NCBI GenBank assembly: GCA_002372465.1
Contig: DFGW01000175.1
Span: 3,182-10,302 of the forward strand
DNA: 7,121 nt
Direction of reading: 5' to 3'
Source: Butyrivibrio sp. UBA3740
GTDB lineage: Bacteria > Bacillota > Clostridia > Lachnospirales > Lachnospiraceae
The position numbers and the translations under genes were made by a program. Each line of letters starts with the position of its first letter. Within the stretch, counting starts at the first letter, position 1. A model generated the notes under the pieces. It was not told the origin of the DNA. It worked only from the letters and a program-made list of their open reading frames with translations, and did not search any database. Of this stretch, positions 1 through 5,388 are shown in pieces.

Positions 1-450
1 CAAGGTCTGAACTTCTTCAGAACCCTCAGAAACAAAGTTCTTGAGGTAGATAATGGAAGGCTTCCCCTGGCCCTGCTTTCTGCGCTCAATAAGGCCATAT
101 TCCTCAAGATTCTTGAATAAGATCCTTATCTTGTCTTCCCCACAATCCAGCATTTCTGCGGCTTCCTGCTGTGCAAAGTAAATATATGCCCTCTGCTCCT
201 CATCAAACCACTTATTCTTAAGGGATAAAGACATTCTATCCAGCATAAGGCCGTATAAAGTCTTGGCAAGCACGTCAAGGCCCTTAAAATAGACATTTGT
301 GAACAGCAGCTTTGGTATTCTGTAAAAGGATAGCATTTCAGATTCTTGACCTTTGAAATAGTCAAATATGATTCTTTCGCTTAATCCTTTTCCCTCCCTT
401 CGGTAACTTTGTGTGACGCTCTGTGGATTTAGGTGGTGCAATTTTTGCAC
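1..450 (-). CDS. RepA_N replication initiator, second copy (cut by left window edge)
   Basis: The reading frame is open from a GTG at 450 to the window edge and encodes an RepA_N-type initiator domain. Landmarks are FDYFKGQESE, SFYRIPKLLF, LAKTLYGLMLDRMSLS, KWFDEEQRAYIYF, LEEYGLIERR, then GKPSIIYLKNF, the usual end of the domain. RepA_N proteins bind the origin and start theta replication of Firmicutes plasmids and of some integrative elements; in characterised members the origin often lies inside the rep gene. It is a paralogue of the gene just upstream and closer to the family pattern. The start is unclear. The GTG overlaps the upstream stop as TAGTG, which suggests coupling, but it has no good ribosome binding site. 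A strong GGGAGGG (392-398) sits 7 nt before a TTA codon (382-384), where ATG or TTG would be expected. The first in-frame ATG (334-336) falls inside the domain. Family assignment is firm; the start and intactness are not. Confidence 0.75.
   Translation of the reverse strand, partial: MQKLHHLNPQSVTQSYRREGKGLSERIIFDYFKGQESEMLSFYRIPKLLFTNVYFKGLDVLAKTLYGLMLDRMSLSLKNKWFDEEQRAYIYFAQQEAAEMLDCGEDKIRILFKNLEEYGLIERRKQGQGKPSIIYLKNFVSEGSEEVQTL
436..450. repeat. 15-bp palindrome at the junction of the two repA genes
   Basis: GTGCAA and TTGCAC form 6-bp perfect arms around a 3-nt centre. On the minus strand the palindrome begins exactly at the GTG that overlaps the stop codon of the first repA gene. It could be a small hairpin hiding that start codon, or a protein-binding site. 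A 6-bp dyad can also arise by chance. Confidence 0.4.
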
Positions 451-815
451 TACCCGATCATCTGAAAAATGCGTCTGCGATTAAAATTCTTGACGTAAAT
501 CCTGCTTGGCTTGCCCTTGATCTGGAATCTGGAAATAAGGCCAAAATCCTCAAGCTCATTCATACAGTCGATAATGGTATGTCTGGAAAAACTGATATCC
601 TTTTCAAGCTTACTCAAAGGATAAATCACATATACTCTGTTCTCTTCGTCATACCAGTTGTGCCTCTTGGCTTCGCCCATACGGTCCAAAAGAACTGCAT
701 ACAGCATCTTGGCCGAAGCCGACAGGGAAGAAAAGTTCTCCCCCATCAGAAGCTCCTTTGGAATCTCCACAGAAGCAAATTGCTCAGCCTGGGTATTATA
801 GAAATAATCCATCAT
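450..815 (-). CDS. RepA_N replication initiator, first copy (short, 121 aa)
   Basis: This 121-residue protein consists almost only of the RepA_N domain: MDYFYNTQAEQF at the N-terminus, then IPKELL, AKMLYAVLLDRM, NWYDEENRVYVIYPLSKL, LEDFGLISR and GKPSRIYVKNF, ending at a TAG soon after. The family starts replication by binding the origin; many members are longer, with a variable C-terminal region missing here. In-frame reading past the TAG gives CKNCTT and then another stop, so a decayed C-terminal part is possible. The gene starts 5 nt after parB. GAGGA in the parB tail (about 826-831) serves as ribosome binding site for ATG 815, or for the adjacent ATG at 812. It is a diverged paralogue of the next gene and may be an accessory or regulatory initiator, or a degenerate copy. 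Confidence 0.8.
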   Translation of the reverse strand: MMDYFYNTQAEQFASVEIPKELLMGENFSSLSASAKMLYAVLLDRMGEAKRHNWYDEENRVYVIYPLSKLEKDISFSRHTIIDCMNELEDFGLISRFQIKGKPSRIYVKNFNRRRIFQMIG

Positions 816-820
816 AGTTG

Positions 821-1738
821 TTATTCCTCACTTTCATGGGTCCTTTTCCATTCCTCACAGAAATCGATGAGGATCTTCTCAATCTGTGTTTGAGAGTAAT
901 AAGCTGGAAAATACTTGTTGAGCTTGCGCTCATTGAAGGTGATCTTCTTGTGGGCCTGCGGTGTTGCTCGTTTTTGAATGAGAATATCAATCATCATCTC
1001 CTGCGTTAGCGAATCATCCTCTCTGTATGGTCTCAGATCTATGAGCTGTTCCTGCTTGATCATTCCATTCTCGTGGATATACTCGTAAATCCATTCCTGA
1101 TAGGAGTGATTGAGATAAGAGATCTCGTTGGCCACGGATATTGCTAATCTTCCTGCATCAACCATATCGAGAAGTTTGGGGATTAGTTCTGTGAGCCTAA
1201 TATATCTAGCCACTTGAGCACCACTACTTCCCATTTCTTCAGCAATTATCTGCCTTGAGGTCTTGCCTCCTAACTTCTGCTCAATTTGAGCAGAAGTTAA
1301 ATCTCTCCTCTGGCCCTGACTTCTAATCGCATTGAGCTTCATTTTATATGCAAAAGCTCTTTCACTCGGAAGAATCTCTTCCCTCTGCATATTCGCATTG
1401 ACCATGGCAATTGTGGCATCATCATTTGTCATTTCCTTGATGATTGCAGGAATCTTACGAAGCCCAGCCCTTTTAGCAGCATGGAGCCTTCTGTGGCCGG
1501 AGATCATCTCATAAGTTCCTTCATCATCCGGTCTTACAAGAACTGGAGTAAGAACTCCGCTCTCTTTTATGCTTTCAACCAGCTCATCCATCTTTTCATC
1601 ATCAACAACCTTGAAAGGATGATTCTCAAAGGGATAAATAGTCATAACATCGAGATCTACAGTCCCCTCGGTGCTTGGAACACCGAGGAGCTCATCTATA
1701 CTAGACAGCTTTACTTTCTGACCAACTCTTTGTGCCAT
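821..1738 (-). CDS. parB: ParB/Spo0J-family partition protein
   Basis: This 305-residue ParB binds a centromere-like parS site and, in this family, acts as a CTP-dependent sliding clamp working with ParA to distribute DNA copies. Family motifs are visible in order: GVLTPVLVRP (61-70), the box GHRRLHAA (81-88), NANMQREEILPSERA (114-128), and a helix-turn-helix around 161-185 (SRQIIAEEMG then GAQVARYIRL). The C-terminal third is divergent and probably holds the dimerisation domain. GGGAGGT lies 8 nt before ATG 1738, so the start is well supported even though it lies 38 nt inside parA. Overlap with parA and the 5-nt gap to repA argue for one transcript. The gene contains a perfect 29-bp palindrome (codons 147-156) and a second GC-rich inverted repeat near its start. 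Confidence 0.93.
   Translation of the reverse strand: MAQRVGQKVKLSSIDELLGVPSTEGTVDLDVMTIYPFENHPFKVVDDEKMDELVESIKESGVLTPVLVRPDDEGTYEMISGHRRLHAAKRAGLRKIPAIIKEMTNDDATIAMVNANMQREEILPSERAFAYKMKLNAIRSQGQRRDLTSAQIEQKLGGKTSRQIIAEEMGSSGAQVARYIRLTELIPKLLDMVDAGRLAISVANEISYLNHSYQEWIYEYIHENGMIKQEQLIDLRPYREDDSLTQEMMIDILIQKRATPQAHKKITFNERKLNKYFPAYYSQTQIEKILIDFCEEWKRTHESEE
1271..1299. repeat. Perfect 29-bp palindrome inside parB, candidate parS
   Basis: The arms TAACTTCTGCTCAA (1271-1284) and its exact reverse complement (1286-1299) flank a single T. The palindrome covers codons 147-156 of parB (LTSAQIEQKL), with a TTA leucine codon at each end, and disrupts nothing in the protein. In Bacillus subtilis a parS site lies inside spo0J, the ParB gene, so this position has precedent. 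The sequence differs from the Spo0J consensus TGTTTCACGTGAAACA, so a cognate pairing with this ParB is inference. I see no second copy in the window. Confidence 0.7.
1666..1688. repeat. GC-rich inverted repeat in the 5' part of parB
   Basis: CCTCGGTG (1666-1673) and CACCGAGG (1681-1688) are perfect 8-bp arms around a 7-nt centre, within ParB codons about 17-24. In minus-strand RNA the stem extends to about 10 pairs with one G-U pair. It could be an mRNA stem-loop influencing parB translation, or a secondary protein-binding site. It may have no function. Confidence 0.4.
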
Positions 1739-2513
1739 TATTTATTACCTCCCTTATAAATGATGAATAAGCTGATGCTGCTTTTCCTTTTGGATCATAG
1801 ACGTAGAGACTGCTTCCGGAAGCACTGATCTCAGCGGCTCTCACAGAAAGCGGGATCTCTGTCTCAAAAACATTTATGCTAGACGAATAAGCTTCGTAAA
1901 TTTGAGCCGATATGTCTTTTGCATAATTGGTTCTGTTATCCACCATAGTGATGAGTATTCCCTCTATTTCCAGCTTCTGGTTCAGCTGACGCTTAACTCT
2001 TCCTATGGTCTTAATAAGCTGCTGAAGGCCCTTCACAGGAAGATATGCGGCCTGCACCGGAATAAGTACACTGTCTGCACAAGCCAGGGCATTTATGGTC
2101 ATCATCCCAAGAGACGGCATACAATCGATGATTACGTAGTCGTAAAGTTCTCTTGCCATATTTACGTACTGCCTGAGTATAGTTTCCCTGCTGATAATTC
2201 CTGTCAGAGTGATCTCCAGACTTGAAAGCTCAATATTGCCCGGCATCACATCAACACCTTCCTCGTGATGGATAAGTCCTCTGGAGACATCCACAGGCTC
2301 GTCATTTATGATCCCGATAAGAGCATTTGCCAGGGAATAATCCAGTCTGTCGGGCTCATCACAGCCAAGGCTGATTGTCAGGGACCCTTGCGGATCACAA
2401 TCGATCAGAAGTACCTTATTCCCTTCTCTTGCCAGGCCGATTCCTAAATTTACGCATGTGACGGTTTTTCCGACTCCGCCCTTCTGATTGGCTACTGCGA
2501 TAACTTTACACAT
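1701..2513 (-). CDS. parA: ParA/Soj-family partition ATPase
   Basis: This 270-residue deviant-Walker ATPase binds DNA non-specifically in its ATP form and is stimulated by ParB, moving element copies apart. Visible motifs: the Walker A box KGGVGKT (11-17) with the ParA signature lysine at 11, the A' motif LLIDCDPQGS (35-44), Walker B VIIDCMPSLG (127-136), the QAAYLPVKGL region (154-163) and a Soj-like tail YVYDPKGKAASAY (237-249). It has no N-terminal helix-turn-helix, so it resembles Soj and small plasmid ParAs rather than autoregulatory type Ia proteins. A G-rich ribosome binding site (AAGGGGGG) lies in the 15-nt gap after the upstream gene, close to ATG 2513. The last 38 nt overlap parB. 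The motifs look intact. Confidence 0.95.
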   Translation of the reverse strand: MCKVIAVANQKGGVGKTVTCVNLGIGLAREGNKVLLIDCDPQGSLTISLGCDEPDRLDYSLANALIGIINDEPVDVSRGLIHHEEGVDVMPGNIELSSLEITLTGIISRETILRQYVNMARELYDYVIIDCMPSLGMMTINALACADSVLIPVQAAYLPVKGLQQLIKTIGRVKRQLNQKLEIEGILITMVDNRTNYAKDISAQIYEAYSSSINVFETEIPLSVRAAEISASGSSLYVYDPKGKAASAYSSFIREVINNGTKSWSESKAV

Positions 2514-2528
2514 CTCTTTTTACCCCCC

Positions 2529-2981
2529 TTATTCCCTGAATGACTCGATAAAAGCATCGATTTTTTCCGTGTTACAGAGAACCACACCCTTAACTTTTCT
2601 TGTGGCCTTAGCCTCTTTGGCCAGTGATTCAAAGGTGTGAAGCCCCATGGAATAGAGCTCAGCCCCTTCTGCGTACCTCACATACTTCTTTTTGCCTTCT
2701 TTGACCAGTTCATCCATGTTTTCAACAAATTTGCGTCTTCCCATTTCTTCATCCTCTCTTTCTTCGTTGCATTCATTTTCGATGTAGTCATCAAGTATAT
2801 CCAGATCTACTAAAGCTGTTTTCCTAAGCTTGATGTTGGCCCCTGCCTGCTTGGCCATGGTGACAAATGACCAGTACGCCATTGCGTAAAGCCTTGCACC
2901 CTGAGCGTAAGTGCAGAAGCGGTGTCTTTTACCTTCCAGGTATTTTTCCAGATTCACTGGTGGGGATTTACTTCGATTCAT
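2529..2981 (-). CDS. Protein with two tandem DUF6462-like (putative DNA-binding) domains
   Basis: This 150-residue protein carries the same small domain twice: residues about 20-69 (RFCTYAQGARLYAMAYWSF, then MAKQAGA and ALVDLDILDDYIEN) and about 98-148 (KYVRYAEGAELYSMGLHTF, then LAKEAKA and VVLCNTEKIDAFIESF), joined by an acidic linker (EEREDEEM). The pattern matches the DUF6462-type domain of clostridial mobile elements, which I recognise from memory, and resembles the excisionase-like protein at 5389-5592. Its function is not established; an excisionase-like winged-helix fold is inference. GGAGGT lies 7 nt before ATG 2981, fixing the start. It is the first gene of the parA-parB-repA operon, 15 nt before parA, which suggests a role in controlling that operon, in origin or att binding, or in excision. 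Confidence 0.8.
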   Translation of the reverse strand: MNRSKSPPVNLEKYLEGKRHRFCTYAQGARLYAMAYWSFVTMAKQAGANIKLRKTALVDLDILDDYIENECNEEREDEEMGRRKFVENMDELVKEGKKKYVRYAEGAELYSMGLHTFESLAKEAKATRKVKGVVLCNTEKIDAFIESFRE

Positions 2982-3048
2982 CTGTAACCTCCGTTTTTTG
3001 GTGTTACGAGATGCAATTTAGAAAAAGAGAATTGAGATTTTAAGCAAT

Positions 3049-3088
3049 AAAAAACCACATTTTCTCTTTTTCATTAAGAGAAATGTGG
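3049..3088 (-). terminator. Rho-independent terminator upstream of the partition/replication operon
   Basis: On the minus strand CCACATTTCTCTT pairs with AAGAGAAAATGTGG (one bulged base, loop AATGAAA), followed immediately by six T. It would stop transcripts arriving from int or the control region before the operon that starts at 2981. Just downstream, TCTCTTTTTC (minus strand, 3030-3021) is the exact complement of GAAAAAGAGA in the hairpin, so an alternative pairing exists. A promoter for the operon should lie between here and 2981; I see no convincing one. Confidence 0.75.
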
Positions 3089-3390
3089 ATTAAGTCATAA
3101 TATTTTCATGGATTAGAAGATACTTAGAACCGGTTTTCCTCTTTGACGTTTCCCCGGGGAGAAGACTTTTTGAAGCCTTTTCCCCGCTTTTTGCGTCAAT
3201 ATCCTCTATTTTTTCGTCATCACTGACGTCCATGGAAGTCCTGTTTTCTACTGTCAAACTACACGTACACGTCCACTGATGTCCCATGTTGTCCCATGAG
3301 ATTGTTTTAAAATCAGTGCATTTTAGTCCAAATTTGGTCGTCCACGGAGAAACGCGATTTTACTCAAGAACGTGTGTCATTTCTCGCTGC

Positions 3391-3415
3391 GGAGGGTAGG
3401 GAACATAAGCCCTCC
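3391..3415. repeat. Inverted repeat followed by ATCCT, weak oriT-like candidate
   Basis: GGAGGG (3391-3396) and CCCTCC (3410-3415) are 6-bp arms around a 13-nt centre, followed by CTATCCTTTGC (3419-3429). In IncP-type transfer origins an inverted repeat lies just before a nick region containing TATCCTG. The likeness is partial, with ATCCTTT instead of ATCCTGC, and no relaxase gene is seen in the window. Confidence 0.25.
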
Positions 3416-3438
3416 TCTCTATCCTTTGCTATTTACTG

Positions 3439-3855
3439 CTTAAGACTTCGTACTACAAACTTTATTGCCTTGATTTCATTGCTTATCACTGCTCATGACT
3501 GCTTACATAAAATTGGTCTCAATGTTTGTCATAGGCTTTATCAGTAACGAAATATCGTTTCTTATTCGTCCTATGTCGCCGTTCCTGAAAACATTTGTAA
3601 AACCGATCACGATTTTTCCATCTTAGCATGACTGCAAATTTCTACAAATGGCTTCTCATGAAATGTTTGTCAGATATTGGTCAAGTTTGCACTTATCAAT
3701 CTTCAAACATGCATGGATACTGGCTTTTACTTGTCGAGCGACTTAAGTTGCGGCCTGTCAAGGCATTACCTCTTATCACTTCCAATCATTGCTTATGACT
3801 GTTAAGTAACACTCATCAGTAAAACCTTGTCTTGCACATGACCGCTCATGTCTGC
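3439..3855. repeat. Helically phased decamer repeats, consensus near CTTATGACTG
   Basis: Related decamers recur on the plus strand: CTTAAGACTT (3439), CTTATCACTG (3482), CTCATGACTG (3492), a partial copy at 3502, GCATGACTGC (3626), CTTATCACTT (3772), CTTATGACTG (3792), CTCATCAGTA (3812), CACATGACCG (3835), CTCATGTCTG (3845). Within clusters the starts are 10 bp apart (3482, 3492, 3502; 3835, 3845) or 20 bp apart (3772, 3792, 3812), placing them on one DNA face. This looks like iterons or a cooperative binding array. The likely ligand is Int, Xis, a RepA or the DUF6462-like protein; the sequence does not say which. Confidence 0.55.
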
Positions 3856-3988
3856 CCAGCCAGAAATTGTAAGCTGTTTGTCATTTGCATATCCTGTGGC
3901 GATATCTTTTAAACTGCGCCCAAAGTGGCAATGATCAATATTTGTTTGTCAAATTGTTGTAGTACTTGTTTTTCGTTTGTCGTTTGTC
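3524..3988. repeat. Six direct GTTTGTC repeats, candidate integrase arm sites
   Basis: GTTTGTC occurs in the same orientation at 3524, 3665, 3876, 3944, 3975 and 3982, the last two abutting. Four have the longer form TGTTTGTCA, and GTTTGTCAGATA is present twice (3665 and 3982). All lie within 490 bp of the 3' end of int. Tn916-type integrases have an N-terminal domain that binds short direct repeats (arm sites) near the element ends, which fits this arrangement. One further GTTTGTCAGA lies inside the 5' end of int (5183). Confidence 0.55.
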
Positions 3989-4013
3989 AGATAATAATTT
4001 TCCGGAGTACTAA

Positions 4014-5255
4014 TTAGAAAACGTCATCCAGCTTGGTCGCAAGCTTATTTAACGATTCTCTGTTCTTCCGATCTGAGGAATCAGCATATATCTCATATGT
4101 GGTAGCAACTTCCTTGTGTCCCATAACAGACTGGATAACCTTTGGATTCTCTTCTACCTCACACAGCCTTGTTGCAAATGTATGTCTGCAATGATGGCAT
4201 GAGAACAATGGAAGTATCAAAGCCTCTCTCTTCTCTTTTGCTGCATCAAGAGCTTCTTCGCAATTATAATCATTTACGATTCTCTTGATTGTCCTGTTTA
4301 CTGACTGAGGATTGAGAGGATCTCCATATCTGTTCTGAAAGATAAACCCTGACATACCATCAATCTTGGCATTGCAAAGTCCGCCGTGAGCAAGCTGATT
4401 CTCTTTTTCAAGCCTGAAAGCATCCTTTACTACAGCCATCATAGGAACTGTTCTGCAACCTGCAGTTGTCTTTGGTGTCGATACCCTAAGCTTAGATGTA
4501 CGTGACCCCGGCTGAGGAAAATATACCAAGCTATGGTTCACGCTTATAGTTCCTTCCTCAAGATCAATGTCCTGCCACCTTAAACCACTGCATTCACCAA
4601 TCCTAAGTCCCGTTCCAAACAAAACTGTAAAGAGCGGCCACCAATGATAGTAAACCGGGCTGTTTGCCACAAACTCCATAAATGCTTTCTGCTGCTCTGG
4701 TGTAAGTGAATGCCTTATGTTTCTCGTAGCGCCAAGTCTCTTCGACACTTCTTTGATGATTCCATCAGTTGGATTCTTTCTTATTATATCATCTCTCACT
4801 GCAAGTTCGAATGTTGGATGTAATAATCCATGCACACTCTCAACAGTGTAGATTGAAAGATTCCTTTCTTTTAATAAGTAGAAATAAAACTGCAGAATGT
4901 CTGAGTATTTCACGTCAACAAGCTTCTTGTTACCAAAATCATCCCTGATAAGATGATCATAGGTACTCTCATAATTACTTTTGGTCGAATCCTTAAGATC
5001 CATCTTTGTTGACATGTATCTTTCAAATGTTGAATTGATTGTTGCTTTTCCGGCTGCATAGATGTCTAGTCCGTCAAGCTGATCCCTTTTTAATTTATCT
5101 TCCTTTCTTCTGAGTTCAATCAAGTCATTAGCATATATGTACTTCTTTCTCCCCATGGGATCCTGATATATATACATATAGCGTTTGTCAGACTTGCGTT
5201 GATGTTCTCCGGAGTGAAGTTTCGCTCCTTTTAAGTCCTTTCTTGAATTCGCCAT
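4014..5255 (-). CDS. int: Tn916-type tyrosine recombinase (integrase)
   Basis: This 413-residue tyrosine recombinase should catalyse integration and excision between the element's attP and a host attB. The N-terminus (about 1-65: KRYMYIYQDPMGRKKYIYAND) resembles the arm-binding domain of Tn916-type integrases. A SAM-like core-binding domain follows (about 72-170) and the catalytic domain spans about 180-400. The catalytic set is complete: Arg218 (GTGLRIGE), Lys262 (STPKTTAG), His354 and Arg357 (HHCRHTFATRL), His380 (VMGHK) and the nucleophile Tyr390 (YEIYAD). Length is normal for the family. GGAGGT lies 5 nt before ATG 5255. It lies downstream of the excisionase-like gene, separated by 133 nt that carry its own probable promoter. 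No terminator follows directly; transcripts could run to the one at 3049-3088. The host target cannot be told from this window. Confidence 0.95.
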   Translation of the reverse strand: MANSRKDLKGAKLHSGEHQRKSDKRYMYIYQDPMGRKKYIYANDLIELRRKEDKLKRDQLDGLDIYAAGKATINSTFERYMSTKMDLKDSTKSNYESTYDHLIRDDFGNKKLVDVKYSDILQFYFYLLKERNLSIYTVESVHGLLHPTFELAVRDDIIRKNPTDGIIKEVSKRLGATRNIRHSLTPEQQKAFMEFVANSPVYYHWWPLFTVLFGTGLRIGECSGLRWQDIDLEEGTISVNHSLVYFPQPGSRTSKLRVSTPKTTAGCRTVPMMAVVKDAFRLEKENQLAHGGLCNAKIDGMSGFIFQNRYGDPLNPQSVNRTIKRIVNDYNCEEALDAAKEKREALILPLFSCHHCRHTFATRLCEVEENPKVIQSVMGHKEVATTYEIYADSSDRKNRESLNKLATKLDDVF

Positions 5256-5282
5256 ATTACCTCCAAAAGTAGGCTGGCTCCA

Positions 5283-5353
5283 ATTCAGGGAAGTTCTTCT
5301 GCATGTATTAATTATGACTCTGATTCTCTGTCATAGCAAGAACTAATCTGAAT
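5283..5353. repeat. Three nested inverted repeats in the int promoter region
   Basis: Three pairs of perfect arms are nested: ATTCAG (5283-5288) with CTGAAT (5348-5353), AGTTCTT (5292-5298) with AAGAACT (5338-5344), and TATGAC (5313-5318) with GTCATA (5330-5335). The two outer pairs are separated by 3 nt on each side. The inner dyad overlaps the -35 and -10 boxes of the predicted int promoter, which suggests an operator rather than an RNA structure. If transcription instead enters from xis, the same arms could fold in the int leader RNA. Confidence 0.55.
5311..5339 (-). promoter_or_regulatory. Predicted sigma-A promoter for int
   Basis: On the minus strand TTGCTA (-35, 5334-5339) and CATAAT (-10, 5311-5316) are separated by exactly 17 nt, in the gap between xis and int. 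The -10 matches TATAAT at five of six positions and the -35 matches TTGACA at four of six. Transcription would start near 5304, about 49 nt before the int ATG. It is embedded in the nested inverted repeats, so repression or activation at the site is plausible. Confidence 0.5.
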
Positions 5354-5388
5354 CCGCCGTACCCTATTCTTCACATAGTTTTCTCCAA

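Larger units (their letters stand above)
3089..4013. other. Non-coding, repeat-rich control region between int and the partition/replication operon
   Basis: About 925 bp without a convincing gene. A 65-codon minus frame (3090-3287) is open but has no ribosome binding site and unremarkable sequence. The stretch holds TGTCCCATG twice 10 bp apart (3280 and 3290), a hairpin with arms GGGGAGAAG and CTTTTCCCC (3156-3185), an inverted repeat at 3391-3415, decamer repeats (3439-3855), six GTTTGTC sites (3524-3988), CATTTGTA and TACAAATG as inverted copies (3592 and 3643), and AGTACT at 3961 and again at 4006. By position and content it is the best place for the attachment site and integrase arm sites, and possibly an origin. 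No crossover core could be identified. Confidence 0.55.

Noticed and set aside
126..365. 79-codon minus frame beginning MTISKVKNLK
   Set aside because: It is a shadow of the second repA gene; the overlapping frame encodes the RepA_N domain without interruption.
450..490. Programmed -1 frameshift joining the two repA frames
   Set aside because: A run of five T near the end of the first repA could allow slippage into the second frame, but the bases do not form a canonical X XXY YYZ heptamer in the right phase.
423..893. 156-codon plus-strand frame
   Set aside because: Antisense to repA and the end of parB, which have clear family motifs; it has no ribosome binding site or domain.
3080..3092. 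DnaA box in the terminator stem (TAATCCACA on the minus strand)
   Set aside because: One mismatch to TTATCCACA, isolated, and explained by the terminator stem. A single near-match is expected by chance; 424-432 is weaker still.
3090..3287. 65-codon minus-strand frame ending next to the terminator
   Set aside because: No ribosome binding site before its ATG, no recognisable domain, a serine/lysine-rich composition, and it lies across several DNA repeats. Kept only as a note; the terminator position after it is the one point in its favour.
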